Of a stretch of DNA of 64,000 bases, positions 10,775-23,787 are shown piece after piece (position 1 is the first letter of the stretch; every line of letters starts with the position of its first letter). A model generated the notes under the pieces. It was not told the DNA's origin, made no database searches, and was given only the letters and a program-made list of their open reading frames with translations. The position numbers and the translations under genes are program-made. The stretch is from Durusdinium trenchii (taxonomy: Eukaryota; Sar; Dinophyceae; Suessiales; Symbiodiniaceae): NCBI GenBank assembly GCA_963970005.1, contig CAXAMN010004091.1:233377-297376 (forward strand), read 5' to 3'.

Positions 10775-11035
10775 CCAAGAGGCCAAATCTTGGAGGCTTT
10801 GATTTACTTTCTCCCATGAAGCATTGGTGTTGTTGTCGCTTGTGTCGCTGGCGAAGTCTGCAATGACATCGCCTATCATTCCCTCAGAGGTTTGCACTGA
10901 CCTCATCGCGACTTCGGACTTCAAGGACAAAAGGCTTGGAGCCTTCGGCCTTTCTTCACATTGGCGACACGTCGCATCCGTTGCAGCACCCAGCTGCAAG
11001 CACAGTACTAAAACATGGACACAGTGCAACAGCAT
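10775..11035 (-). CDS. Signal-peptide exon, start of a secreted or ER-targeted protein
   Basis: The ATG at 11033-11035 opens a frame starting 'MLLHCVHVLVLCLQLGAA', a hydrophobic core ending in small residues as in a signal peptide. It is followed by a Cys pair ('CRQCEE') and a polar region with N-glycosylation sequons ('NNTNAS', 'NQS'). The frame reads well to about 10778, where 'TGGAG|GCACTT' could be a GC donor. The upstream codons are open but have no other ATG. The satellite block separates it from the helical exons further left, so it may be exon 1 of that gene. Confidence 0.45.
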
Positions 11036-11269
11036 GATGCCATGCACTGGAGCGGTAAATCGTAAAATGGCCAAACACTCTCACTCGTTGAGCCACATCT
11101 AAAAAAGGCAGGGCATCCTTCACTCAGGACTCTGACCTTTCCAAAAGCACTCCCCTCCCTCTAGCTGATCCCTTGTTTGAAACCTTGTTCCAACCTTCTG
11201 TGTGCTACAACTGCCAGATTTGGTTTCGCCTATCCCAGACTGACACAAGGTCGGTGACAAAGGTGTCGA

Positions 11270-12005
11270 GGTTCTGTTCCAGTTGAATGTGAGTTGAACG
11301 CTGCAGCTACTGCAATCAAACTTGCCGTGAGTAAATGGGCACATATACCCATTGAAGCTTTCAGCGGAGACCCACCGGAGTTGTCTCAATTGTGGTGTCT
11401 GGTTTTGGGACTGGATGCAGTCCACACAATGACATTCTGAAAGCAAAATAAATATGAGCAAGTAGAATGGCACGGTGTGTGATTCTCACCGTATTTGTCA
11501 TTGAGCAAAATGCGTGTCGATGCCATATATAGGCGGCATGGAAACTTTTTTTGATAGGACATCTGGAGTGCTGCTTGGGCTGCCAGTCTTTGTGGTTCAT
11601 TCATGACCGGCTCGTTATTAGGCCATGTTTTAATCACAGCTTCGCATGAAGTCCTTGTAAAATCTGGCTGGTGTGGCTTCGTTTCAGAAGAACATTATGT
11701 GTCAAAACCACTCTCAAACCTGCCCTAACTCCTTCGCGGCAAAACCTCCGCACGACCGGTATTGCTATCGAAGTGGTTTCGTCGTTTTACATCACCAATT
11801 CCACGGCCATGACACACCTCTTTACACTCCTTACTTGGCAAACAAACGAACGAGAGAGCAACGGGGGAATCACAGCCTGACGGCCAGGCAGACGATTGGT
11901 TCCACTTTTGGCATAGCGAGCTCCAGGGCACGTCAACTTTGGAAGCACGCCCCTAAACGCTTGAGCATCGACCTTGTTGGCTTGCGTGAGTCTTAAAAGC
12001 TTGCC
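11270..12005 (-). CDS. Unidentified multi-exon gene
   Basis: Three minus-strand exons read as protein. The 11889-12005 exon contains 'LTQANKVDAQAFRGVLPKL'. The 11491-11639 exon contains 'EPQRLAAQAALQMSYQKKF' and ends 'NDKYG' exactly at a GTGAGA donor. The 11270-11420 exon contains 'RWVSAESFNGYMCPFTHG'. No family was recognised. It lies just upstream of, and in the same direction as, the signal-peptide exon, and could belong to the same locus. Confidence 0.4.
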
Positions 12006-12339
12006 CACCCAAGGTTGCAGTCATGAATTTGGTCACTAGAACCTTCTAGAATGTTATAGAATGTCCACTTTTCACTTGAAGAAATTCCTGCGAACCTTGG
12101 ACAAACAGGTGGAAGTGTTCACAGCACCCCACTCTTGAGGGAACCGGGATCCGCTTGGATCCACCCGGATCCGCTCGGTGTTCACGGTCCGCGTAACTCG
12201 ATGGGAGGATTGGCCAACCTTCGGTATCTCCCAATCTCACGGTCCAGCTCTAAGAGATCACGAGGCTTGGCCACCTCCTGCGAGACATTCTAAGCTAGGC
12301 ACTTGCATGTATAATCATGTCTATAATTGTCTATTTAAT
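12006..12339. other. No gene assigned
   Basis: A short minus-strand frame at 12065-12145 ('CCEHFHLFVQGSQEFLQV') may be an exon, but support is thin. Confidence 0.3.
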
Positions 12340-12461
12340 TCTATCTATCTATCTATCTACTATCTAATTCTATCTATCTAATTCTATCTATCTAATTCTA
12401 TCTATCTATCTAATTCTATCTATCTATCTATCTAATTCTATCTATCTATCTATCTATACGT
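12340..12461. repeat. TCTA microsatellite with phased TCTAAT interruptions
   Basis: (TCTA)n is interrupted repeatedly by 'TCTAAT', the blocks between interruptions growing from left to right. Confidence 0.9.
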
Positions 12462-12599
12462 ATATGCACGACCATATACATCTATATACATGCATGATGC
12501 ATGTGCTTGGGTTTTGCGCTGTCAATCTGATATCATGCGACCTCCTTCCATCAACAGCAACACTAATCAGAAACTCAATAGAAATTCTTCAGGTTTTTT

Positions 12600-13618
12600 G
12601 GGACAACTTCTCAACGCACAGGCATTTGCTTTGCCGAAATGGGTGGAATAACTGGTGGAACCACACGCAAACCCGGCCTTCACCACCGCAAAGTTGCTCA
12701 TGCGCTTGATCGCAAGTCGCTCCTGAAACATCACAGTGAACAAGTACGAACAAGCAAGCAATCTAAACATGTGTGTTATTGTGTGTTGCAAACCTGCTCA
12801 TTGACCCTTTCAGCAGTGCTCGCATGTCTCAAATTTGCTCCAGGTCGCCGCAGCCATCTCTTGAAGGGAGTGCTGCTTGATGAGTTCCTCCTCCTCATCT
12901 TTTCGACTGTGAGCCTGAGCAAGCTGGTTCAAGCTTGTGATGGGGAAATCATGGGAAATCTGCCCCCTAAACCATTTCTTCTTCCTGTCGGCGATGCGGT
13001 TAGTTGGATGGATAACACACGAGATTCGTGATTCTGTTCTGTTATTCCCACATGCTGAATGTCCTCTTTGACAGCTGGAGTTGCTGAAGGGTGATACCAC
13101 ACTACAAGAAAGATCAAAAGAGTAAACATACATTGACTTGATCTTGCAGCTTAGCTAATTTCGCAAGAAGTTGACCTCAGGCGGAATTCCAATCTCCACT
13201 CTAGGATGCTACCCTAGGGTCATAAGAACACAACGAACCTGCCCAAGCAGCAACCTACGTGGCTGACGAGGCACTGAAGCTGCCTGCTGCGCTGCCCAGG
13301 CAAAAAGCTCAGGGCGCGAGAAGGGTGTGCCAGATCTGGAGGTTGTTGGATCATCCAAGATGAGCTGCAGCCTTTGTGAATTGAGAACGAATGCAACTCC
13401 ATGTCTTTTCCAGCTTCAAGTGCTGCAAAGGAATGTGTGAAGCAATCCTGTGAATAAGTCCCCATCGTGTGTGAATGGCAAATGCACACCCTGCGGCTGG
13501 TGTCTTGTTTCGTCCTTCACAGGCCGAAATTGATGACTTCCTCTCGACCGTTCTTCTGCATGGTCCTCTGCACTTTCCCAGGCAAAGCCTTGGGAGCAAT
13601 CCGAACTTTCTGCGGCAT
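12600..13618 (-). CDS. Unidentified gene with helical, charged exons
   Basis: The first exon starts at an ATG (13616-13618) and reads 'MPQKVRIAPKALPGKVQR' through to about 13522. Further exons lie near 13350-13430 ('LKLEKTWSCIRSQFTKAA'), 12820-12960 ('HSRKDEEEELIKQHSLQEM') and 12600-12760 ('FQERLAIKRMSNFAVVKAGF'). The composition suggests helical, partly coiled-coil protein. No domain was recognised, and whether these exons form one transcript is inferred from order and strand. Confidence 0.4.
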
Positions 13619-13639
13619 TGTGTCAATTTCATTGTTCAA

Positions 13640-14469
13640 ATGATTCAAACGTGAGCACTTTCCCCCTCACCTGGGACCCTCTTGAACCTTCTCGAAGCCT
13701 GTCGATCCACCAATCCACTAGCGATACAACCAAGAAACTTTGGATGGGGATGCTGCAGGGCTTTTGCTTGGAGAGGTGGGTGACCTACAAGGCAGGTCAC
13801 ATGCAATGCGCCAAAGCGTCCACCGTCCCTGCCCGGCCCTCCTGGTTGATGGGGTGCAGACTTTTTCAGCAATCCTGAGCCAGGAAATGCTAATTTAATA
13901 AGCATTTACCAATGACTTGACTTAATTATGTGCATGACATGTGGAATCACAGCTCTTTGATTTATGCTCTTGGCAATGCCCTTCCCTGCATGTTGAACCC
14001 GGTCGATTCGCACATCAACCTGTCTCCCAAACATCCCCAAACTAGGCAAAATCAATCAATCAAGCTTCGATCTGCTTGTGGGTGATGTCTTCAGCGACAT
14101 CTTCGGAGACATAGGTGTGAGACCTCCACACGCCATCGTCAAAGCAGCCTCTATCCTTCACACCTAAACCGAACAGGTTGATTGTTCCATATTAACTCAG
14201 CGAGACTCTCCTGCTGTGGCCCCATCTGCATATGTAATCACACACGCGCACAGCCAGCGCGCGCGCATGTGTGCCATCCTTGCACAGGTTGTTCATGATA
14301 GGCAGCAGTGAATTCGTAGATCGCTGGGTCCACCTGGCCTTTCCTTGAACATAGTTACACAAGGAACGACAATGCAGGAAAATGATAGACAATGGCATGT
14401 TCGATAGCCAAGATTCCCTTGAATCGTCATAAGCTCCATCATATCCCAGCCCAGCAGCGTGTCAGCCTT
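13640..14469. other. No gene assigned
   Basis: A minus-strand frame at 13645-13905 is open but Pro/Gly/His-rich and not clearly coding. The rest shows only short frames. Confidence 0.4.
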
Positions 14470-17400
14470 TGCTTTCAACTTGATTGAACCTCCATTACCT
14501 TTCGCTATCTGAGCCCATGGCATCTTGGATGGCAACAATGCTCGAAATTCGCCCAGCCAGAACCTGAACAAAGACCATGCAAAAGTCCTTTGCTGCTTCT
14601 TCGGCGACTGTTGAGCTCCACAGCTTTACGCACCTTGCTGACTTTCAAGCCCAGCAAAGCCCCTGCCACGACGAGTGGTTGTGCAACCTTGCGCCGCTGA
14701 AATCTTTCAGTGCCTCAACGAGTAATAACAGCAATAACTTTCAAAAGTACAAATGGTTATGTGATGTTATGTGCAAACGTTGCAGTGTCAACCGACTTTG
14801 GATCGGTCACATCTCAGCCCGAAGCTGGTGCAGGCCTCCAACCTGGTGCTGGGCGACAGGGATCCAAGTGTTAGGCTATTGGCACCACTCCAACCAAGGC
14901 GCTGCCCCCAAGTAAAGACCCGGCCATGAGCCGTAAGGGCGACGGCGTGATCGGAACCTGGGGGCTGAACGCAGCGAGCTGACGCGGGCGGAACGGCACA
15001 GACAGAACGTTTCCAGGAGACCGCGCCCACGCTGATGCTGGTGACATGGGCGGCAAGACGTGAAAAGGTGGGCACAGGTGATGGTGGTGCACCACCGGAT
15101 CGTGCAAGCAAAAGATCCTTGCGACAAAGACATGTCACCGGGTGCTTGGCGGCTCTTAAAAAACATGACATGTATGCACGAAAATGGTGAGTACGACCTA
15201 ACCCCGGACGGACGGCAAAACGCACTGCCTGGTTTGCTCCCCAGCTGTGCACAGCCCCGCGACCAGTCACCGCAAAGTTCACCCGACCACAGGCAATTGA
15301 TGCAAACCTCAATCGTGCAATTTCTTTACATTTGTTCACGCGTGCAACCACGCTAGCTCTTTTTGATGCAATTGCCACGTTAGCGTTTGCACATCGTCTA
15401 GATAAGGCTTCATGTTTCATAGGAATGCCGCATGCCCTTTCTTTTCCACACACTCTATCTGATCTCTCTCTCTCTCTCTTACTCTTGCAACTCGCAAGCT
15501 TGTTCCGTCTTGCAGAACACGTGCAAGTGGCAGCAAGTCTCATGCAACCACGGGCACATGTTCTCTGACCGCGCAGCACCTTACGAGTCACGAGAAGTCC
15601 AGCACGAGAGATCACCAGCCAACAAATCGACTCCAATTGAGCCCCTAGTAGCGTTCTTGCTCCTAGTAGCAATGCCCTTTGCTCCTAGTAGCGCCCTTGC
15701 TCCTAGTAGTAAGGCCAGGAGCCCCTAGTAGCTTCTTGTTCCAATTGCAAGCACACAGAAATCATATTTGTGCCTGCACCCCAAGCTGGAGCCAATATCG
15801 CAAGGGGCTGCCCACCCTTGTAGAGCAAAACGGTGTCCGTTTGTGCGGAAGAAGGTGGGACACCTGTGAAAGCCAAACTGTGTCCTCTTTCATCATGTTT
15901 CACTGACTTCTCGGCAAGGTTTCAGTTCCATGCAAGCAAGGCTCCCTCCCCAAGAAGGGTCACATTGCAAGCCAACGTCGGCGCTAGCCTCGGATGAGTT
16001 CCACCAAGACCTGACCCTGCACCTTCCATTCCATCCCAAAGCTCTCCAAAGCTCTGATAACACAGGAAATATGAACTCTGCAATGCTGCATCCACTACAA
16101 CTATATACTTGAAAGCCCAGGCCCTGGTCCGCATAGTCAGAAACAAGTGACTTGTCTACTACGATCGAATTGAGGCTATGATCTCTGGAAGGCCGGGCCC
16201 GAGAAATTAGTGAAATGAAGGCACAGGCTGGTATGGCCGGTTGTCCCAAATTGCATCATTCTCTCAAAAGCCTGAATGTCCATCGTAACATTCTCATGGA
16301 ATATAATGCTGTAAGTCCTCTTTCATGGACCAGTGATGACCAGTGGCACATCACCAGGAAGCTCCTTCAGGTCCAAGTCCTCCAGGAGCTGCGCATCTAA
16401 ACCTCGGCGAGTCCAGGAGCCACGCCCATTGGATTGGTCTGCCGAGTTCAATCCAAATCTGCTCTTTTTGGGCCCAACACAACCATCGTCCACATGGAAT
16501 TTCCACAGTCTTCATGGTTCCTCTTGCGTTGTTTTCCAATGTTTTCCATCTTGAAGTTGCCTCTGTAGATCATCTCCCACTCGACTCGGACGTTCGCGTG
16601 GGGTCCCGTGTGCTGCTGGGTTGCGTGGACGAGGCTTGGCATCCTGTGAAGGCCTCGGCTGAAGGGCAACGGCCCAATGCAGCCGAATGGTACGCTCCGG
16701 GATCCAGGAAGGTGTCTAGCAAGAAACAGCTTCGCCATAAAAAGTAGGCATCATGACCCACCAAGCATGTTTCCCATGTTTGTCGACCTCATTACAAGAA
16801 ACGTTTGATGGAGCAGTGTCCAACGCGCCAACTGTTGTTGCGGAGCCCAGTGCTAACTTGCAAGCTGTTTAGTAAAGCAGCTCGCTGGAAGCTGAGGGGG
16901 AACTGTCTGCCGTTTTGGGCTTGATGAGCTGAAAGAACAAGAATGGACCTTGGCTGGTGATGTCAGGTACCGCAACTGGGCGCAAAGAGGCCAAGGAAAC
17001 TGTCACTCGTCAAAGCACCACGAGTAGCTTAAGGCTTAGCCCTTTGCAAGCTGTCAGCACCTTCCGCCTCAGGGAGCGAGGCACCGCTACGTGATGGATG
17101 CTTAAACAGCCCATTGCCCTCCAAAAAATAACTGAGCATACTGAGCCTCCACACCCTCCAGATGTGGCACGAAGCGTGCCTCTTGATGGTGGGGCGCGCG
17201 GGGCAGTCTGTGGCATGAGGCCTCGAGTCTAAGGGCAAAAGACCACGACCGTCGGACCGACGTCTTCATCAAATTCGTAGTCAGAACCACTCAGGCTGCA
17301 TCATGACAGGCCGAGGTCACTGGAAGCTCCCCAAGCCCAAAGCTGGGCCTGCGACAGGTCAAGTTGTCACCCGAAGCTTTCTGCACACTATGCATATGTG

Positions 17401-19160
17401 GATGGGGTTTTGGAATTGACTCACATCGAGTGTGCAGTTTTAGTTCTTGCGAGCGCGCAATACAAAGCAGTGGCATTATTGCAGTCTAGCTACCAAAAAA
17501 GGTATGCTGCATCAGTCAGTCAGTCAGTCAGTAAACATAATCATCACACACACATAAAATTATATATATATACATATTATTTTGTATTTATATATATATC
17601 GATATATCACATCCATGAGTCAGACTGAAGACGTCTGAACACCAACAAGAACCACAGTCAGCCCAGGCCTCCGTATCCAGTGCCAAGCTGCACATGGGTC
17701 CGGCACACAGGGTTTTCAATCGTGGCAAAACAGCACCCGAAGTGCACGCAAACGCCAAGGAATCACCTGCGTTCGCTGCGAAGCATTCTTGAAAAGCAGA
17801 AACAATCTGAAAAAACATCCTTCGAACTTCACAAGCACAGCCAGTGATGCCGCCTTTCTGCGGTTCCAATAGGCCGGCCGTGCGCATCTCTTCCATACTG
17901 GCCTGGTATTTTTGATACTTGCAACTGGTGATGAGCGTTCTGCGTTTCTTCATGCTGATCCATCCACGGCACCGAGTAATGTGCGGCCCAATGCTGCAGG
18001 CACGTGGCTTGAGCCACGACCTGCTCAGCCAGCATGTTTTGGTCTATACTGTGCAAATCTGTGCAGTACAAAGATGAGATACGTATCTACAATAGGATTC
18101 ATGAAATGGGAAGCTGCCAGCCTGCTGTGGTGACATTGGCCGAGGCCAACCCACACCGCATTGGCCGCAGTCGTTTAAACCTCAAGGTCTTTGTTGTGAA
18201 TGGGTGCGCTACTTTCTCACTTCTAAAGGTGCCGGCCCCAGGCGAAGCACAGGCCACCCTCCGCAAGGAGCAAAGCGTGGTGCAAGCCACAGGACACTTC
18301 GAGCACCTCAACAGCGACTTCACTTAGAGCCCTGGGCACAGCACCCGTGCCAACGCACCTTCGGGGTCTGTGACAAGACTCGCTGATGCTGGAGGACCTG
18401 AATCGAACCCAACATCGCCAACATTGTGAATGAATTGTGAATCTGATTCAACTTTTCTTCACCTGTGGGTCCGAAACCAACTTTCCGTTAAACTAACTCC
18501 AAGGTGCAAAAGGGCCCGAGAGGGTCAACGGCTCTGGCGAGCCGATGAAGTCACAGTCTCCATGACTGGGCCTGGCAGGTGACACAGGTTTGCGGCCTCA
18601 CGGCCTCTGACTCGCTCAGCACCGCACAAGCAGTATGCAGTGCCGCTCTGTCCGACGACAACTGCAAAGGAATCAGCGGCATCCTGGGGGCAACCCTTCC
18701 ATGTTGGAGAAATGACACATCACATGTCTGATGTGAGATGTTGGGCACACGGCCACATCCACAATGCTCTCTGGCACCTGCCAAGGTTGGATCGCAAGAA
18801 TGCCCTAATCTAGGGTGAGGCGTACCATATTTGGAATGACAAAGAAGGACCACGGACCACATACACAAGTATATAAATCTTGATCTCCGCAACATCAGCT
18901 CCAAACTAGTTACTAGTTAGTGTAACTCGTCTCTTGCTTTCCTACTTTGTTGGGGAAAGGGTTCTTTCTGCACCTCTGCCATGCTGGCAAGCCAACCGCG
19001 AGGAGGCTTTGGTCGTGCCGTCATGATCTGCGCCTGCCCAGCCGGCGAGTCCGAGCTGGTGGCTTTGGGTTTCGTCTCAGGTCATGACATGGATGGGCCG
19101 CAAGCCACACTGGCCACCAAAGCTGGAGCCTGTCGCAATGTGGGATTGCGCAGCTAGCCA
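14470..19160 (-). CDS. RCC1-repeat protein, multi-exon
   Basis: Several minus-strand exons carry the RCC1 blade signature, an Ala/Cys-Gly turn, a His or polar residue, a hydrophobic strand, then Gly-x-Val and Trp-Gly. Near 15228-15330: 'SIACGRVNFAVTGRGAVHSW'. Near 14870-14990: 'HAVALTAHGRVFTWG'. Near 18220-18330: 'VSCGLHHALLLAEGGLCFAW'. Near 18540-18690: 'DSFAVVVGQSGTAYCL'. Weaker blades lie near 17640-17900 ('NAGDSLAFACTSGAV'), 15700-15870 ('DTVLLYKGGQPLA') and 19080-19160 ('LVASVACG'). An exon at about 14485-14560 ('VLAGRISSIVAIQDAMG') has clean AG and GTAATG borders. RCC1 blades form seven-bladed propellers, used in GTPase exchange or ubiquitin ligases; which applies here cannot be told. 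Exon linkage is inferred. Confidence 0.55.
15462..15482. repeat. CT microsatellite
   Basis: Short (TC)n tract inside the RCC1 locus, in a presumed intron. Confidence 0.8.
15640..15742 (+). repeat. Dispersed CTAGTAG repeat, module A array
   Basis: Five units of 18-24 bp are built on 'GCTCCTAGTAGC' with spacers such as 'GTTCTTG', 'AATGCCCTTT' and 'TTCTTGTTCC'. The same module recurs at 37.0, 56.1, 56.3 and 57.1 kb. It lies in a presumed intron of the RCC1 locus. Confidence 0.85.
17512..17607. repeat. GTCA and TA microsatellites
   Basis: A short (GTCA)n tract is followed by AT-rich (TA)n runs. It lies just beyond (plus-coordinate left of) the RCC1 exon at 17.64-17.90 kb. Confidence 0.8.
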
Positions 19161-19599
19161 TCCGTAAGTAGCCCAATACTTTGGCATTGTTTTCAGAAAG
19201 TTGTGTGACCGTGAACATCCCTCCAAAACACAGCCACGGGAATGCAGTCTCTATGCAGTGTGTTCTTTGATGAGGACGGGTGTAACTGGCTTGCACCTTT
19301 TGGCGGCAGGGTCCCAGCTCCCAAACTCTCTTTTTGCAAAGGGGCTAGCTAGTGTTCTTGGTCTGCATTTCCTTCGCAAAAGTCGTTGCTGGTGCTCCTT
19401 CTTTGACAGAAGGTCCTATGAATTTTGGCTTGGCCCCAAGCTTAGGTAGCTTGAAACATTCAAACAATCTCACACTGGTGTTATGAGAGCTTGGACCCTG
19501 ACCAGTTGGATACAGTCTGTTGCTGCCTATTCCAGCTTTTCACAGCTGTGACTCTAAAGGCCTCAGTGTTCTGGTGACACACACACACACACTGACTGA

Positions 19600-22500
19600 C
19601 AAACTGACAGGATGCGGCGCATGCTGCGAGGGCACCTTGGATCTCCTGGCGCTGCATCTCGATGAGGAGATGCCGCTCGGCACCCAAACGAGCTGCGAGC
19701 CGCGGAAGCAGCTGCTGCAGCCTGGCCTGATGTGGCGATTACTTGAAAGCAGCTATCCCCCGTCTATGGAGTTGTGAACTTCGCGAAATCTTGTGCAATG
19801 TCCCTGAGTCTTGCTGGTATCAACGGGCATCACCGAGCGAAACGCCTGACGTGCCCGCCAACTCCGTTGGAGCTGCAAGGCGGCCATGTTGCAGATCTGC
19901 GAGGCAAAAAGGACTCGCCATATTTCGCGGGTCTCATTGGGCCCCCAGGTCGACCAATTCTTAAAACTATTCTGGAATGTCTGTTAAAGTCAAGAAGTTC
20001 CATGGGTGCGTTTAAAAAAGCGTGTACATGTTACACATTGTTACACTATATATGGCCAAGACATGTGGGTGCACGCATCTGACCTGTTCGTAATTACTGA
20101 CAGCATGGTGAAATGCAGCAACGCAAAACCCCGAAGAGTACAATACTGAGCCCAGTAAAACAATTTAACATCCCCACAAGTGACACAAACCAATTGTATT
20201 TGCAAAACATGTCAGCAAAGCAAATCTGAGGCCCACCTGTTGCCTCTCGTCTTCGATCTCCTTGGGCAAACGCACGTGTCCCAAACAGGCGTTCCCTCCA
20301 TTCACGTGGTCCAGATGCAGTCTGGCAGCAATCCGGACACGCTTTGTGTGTGCACGCACTCGTTGCACCAGCTCGACCTGGCTTTCAAGGCTCACGGACC
20401 AAGTGCCATGTTCAACTTCAACCAAATCCTGTTCCTGAAGCATGTCCATGTAGAAATAGAATAATGCAAGAAAGATCAATCCATGCACGATGTACGACAG
20501 TTCAATAATACTATAAATCCCAGCTCATTGCTTTCTACAGGCATTGCACTTTTTAGAAATGCCTCACAAAGGACATGATTCAAAAGAGTTTACACAGACT
20601 AAACTCAGGGTAGTTGCATTGCTCAACGCGAATCACATAACATGATTGGCTGGAATGGTCAGCCTCCCTGCCGAGCCTCTTCCCTGTCATCCCTGCAACA
20701 AAGCTAATGATAGGCGTTCAGTCCAAACAGTTCTATATAATTACTCTGTGCAGTTACACTCACCAACCAGAATTGAGGCGAGGTGCAGCATCTTGCGACG
20801 GATGTCATCGGTGATGCGGCGTCCAGTTCTTCTGGAGTACGCCTCGCAGTCAAGAATTTGTCCCGGCGTATCACGACAATCACACGATTTTCTTGGCGTG
20901 TCCAACTTTCAGGCCTCCCAATCAAAAACCCGGCCAGTCCGCAAGTAAATGCCCTTGACATATCGCGACAGGACCTGTCCAAAGCAAGAAAGGCCGGCAT
21001 CAATGCTTGCCGTGCACCAGTTTGGAGGCAACAGCAGGCCTCCATGGCAGCTTGCTTCCTTGCTTCCTCAACCTTCCGAAGCACTGCTGGAAAAAAGCAA
21101 AGTGACAAGAATTCAAGAATTCAGAATCAGGCGTCTGCCTTGTGCCTGAAAAACATGCGGATTTTGAGCGTGCGCAGGGAAGCGCAAAGCAACAGCCTGC
21201 CATTGCTCAAAGGCACCATTCGGTCAAGACCAAGGGACGATCTACATGTGGACTTGTTCCACGCCCCTCTAAACCTTTATGATCTCTCCCATGCTAATTA
21301 TGCTGGAAGAACAGTGCCAAGCGATAGAAGCTGCATCACACTCCGTGATGCTGCGCCTGTTGTCTGATCTGTTCGACTCTGCTCGTCGCACTTGCAGCAT
21401 CTCTCGCGCGTTGTAGCACTGCAGGAAGCCCCTCAAGGGACAAAAGCATAACAAATCATGCTTCACAACAGCATGCCCTGCAAAATGCAACTAATTCCAA
21501 CATTCGGAAAGGAGCGGGAAGAAACGTCCGACCACCGAAAACCCATGGCCTCAAGCAGTCACAGGCTTTCTGAGCAGACCTCTCCAACCTGAAGGGCTTG
21601 GCGTGATATTTCCAAAAATACCTTGCAACTAGCATCCCCATGACCATCGCAACCAGCCTTCTCCTTCGCATTTCCTGTCGCCCCTTTACACCACGCCACA
21701 TCGAAGCGATCTTCAAGCTTGCGCGGTTGTAGAGCCTGATATGCCGATGCATTGGAGACAAGGATGTGGCAACATGATACAGTGACACATGGCATGGCAA
21801 TCTCGACATGTTATCCAAAACCATAGCCAGTATCCAAATAAACGAAGAATCACGCGGCAAACCTGAAACACCTTACAAACCTATCACCCAAGCCAAGCCA
21901 CAAATCGGGTGCAAACTGGGACCTTTCCCTGGGCACGCGAGAGCAGGGAAAGGAGACACCAAGAGCGTCAAAGAGCTTCTGTGTCATTCTTGGAAACCGT
22001 TGGGCCATCGGCAAACAAACTACATATGTAAATGTATATGTTAGCCATGTCACTTGAAGGTCTCCAGTACAGATTGCCAAAGCTCCAGCGCATCATCAAA
22101 GACCTTCTGCTGCTGTCGCGCCACCTGTCTTGGCACACTCTTAGTTGTGCTCGCGGTGCAAAGTATACACACACACACATATATATATATTGTATAATAG
22201 ATCATACGTGATTTTTTGCCGGTCCAAGTCCTTGGGGCTGTTGACAATGTGTTTTTTTTTAAAAAATGAACTGATGTGAAACTCCACACATCTCCACACC
22301 AAAGACTGCCAAAGAGCTAGCTGTTGTTGTTCGGCAAAGCGACGACAAACCTGAGACAATGGCGGGCAACATGTAGATTCTGGTTGTCAACCCTGCCAAA
22401 CTGATTATCACCAGTGTCTGCACAAGAGCATGACTCCGGTTGGACAATCAACGTGGCAGGCCAGGTGGCACAGAAAATCCTCTTGATGGCCCTCTGCTTC

Positions 22501-23600
22501 TGCACCTGGACGCTGCGGAATCTTGGCAAGAGCGGCTCTTGGCCAAAGGACCAAAATGACTAAACCGAAAGATCTGTACTCGGCCTCCTTAACCTGGCTG
22601 CGGTGAAAGCCTCCACGAGCTCGTGCCTTGGAAGAAAGCAGAATGGTTGTGAGCCCTTTGGAGTCAGTTGTGCCTGAATGATCGTGGCCGCATGTTCTTC
22701 TCGTTGCTTTGCCAGCTTCTTCCGCAAAAATGCTGCCTGGGATCGATGTTCGAAGGAACGCGGAACGCGGCCTGTGAGGTTCAGGCCTTGAGCGCCAGCC
22801 GCACCAAAGCCGGAGGCAGCAAGGCAAGCTTTCGCCTGGGGATCCACGGTTTTCAGCATGGAGAGTGTCCAGTATTGTTTGCCGAGTGGCTCATGCAGCT
22901 GGCACAAGAACCTCAAGTCGAAGCATCATCAAAAGGCAAAACTTGCTTTGCATCAAGCCAGCATCTTCGAAGCTGCAAACATTATGGATACAAAATAATG
23001 CAAACCAAACATATCCAAACATGCATGTGACAAAACCTCCCCATCTCTTCGATCTTCGCACCTCTGTGCCTCGATCTTCTTCTGCAGGCCAAGCAAGTGT
23101 CCCTGCAAGCGCTCCAAGCATGCTCTTCGGTTCCGCCGCTTGGCCAAAGCCACCTGAAGTTTCTCCGCTTGAAGCCCGGAGTTCTGCTTGTAACTATATA
23201 TGCTGTAGCTGCTTTTGAGATCATGCCCAAACATGCTGTATACATGCGTAAAAACATGTAAAAACGTTGTTCTGCATAGTTGTGGGGGGCGGCCTAATTA
23301 GGTGCAACCTTGGACTAGTGCCAACTCGGCTTGTTGGTCTAGTGATGCAGCAACTCCAGGGTTGTCCTGCTCAAACTGTATTTCAGGGGACTGTGCTTCG
23401 GAACAGTTACCAACGTCAGTGGGCATTGGGTTTCTCAGGAGGCTTCACAAACAAGTTGACACCCCAAACGAAATGGTGCTCTTTTCCTTTGGTCAAGCGC
23501 ACGTGCTTGGCCTGTATTTCCATCCACTTTCTGCATTGCAAAAACCAGCAGCGCTGCAAGCTTTTGACAAACAAAACCGATGCCATGCTTGGGGCCACTA
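19600..23600 (-). CDS. IQ-motif and coiled-coil protein, multi-exon
   Basis: Minus-strand exons rich in Arg, Gln and Leu suggest a calmodulin-binding coiled-coil protein. Near 23430-23590: 'VKSLQRCWFLQCRKWMEIQ'. Near 22990-23210: 'EKLQVALAKRRNRRACLERL'. Near 22600-22760: 'REEHAATIIQAQL', an IQ-type core. Near 22440-22530: 'QKQRAIKRIFCATW'. Near 22050-22160: 'RQQQKVFDDALELWQSVLET', ending at a GT donor. Near 21600-21720: 'IASMWRGVKGRQEMRRRR'. Near 20896-21090: 'KVEEARKQAAMEACCCLQ'. Near 20235-20445 and 19600-19745: 'RHLLIEMQRQEIQGALAACA'. IQ motifs bind calmodulin or myosin-type light chains. The exact protein is unknown, and exon order assumes one gene. Confidence 0.5.
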
Positions 23601-23787
23601 GTCAGTCAAACATTGGAGACCCCGAGACTGAGGCTTGGTAGATCGAGGCACTGGCAATGTCCAGCGAGCTGTTTTATAACTTAAAAAAATATCCTATCAC
23701 TATCAATTATGCAATTATTCTCAAGCAATCCACTTTGGGCTCGCTTGAAGCTTGAGATTGTGTTCCAAGAACTCAGCTTCTCATATT

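Noticed and set aside
18330-18415. Possible minus-strand tRNA because of a GGTTCGATTC-like T-loop
   Set aside because: The flanking bases do not pair into a T-stem and no matching acceptor or anticodon arm could be formed.
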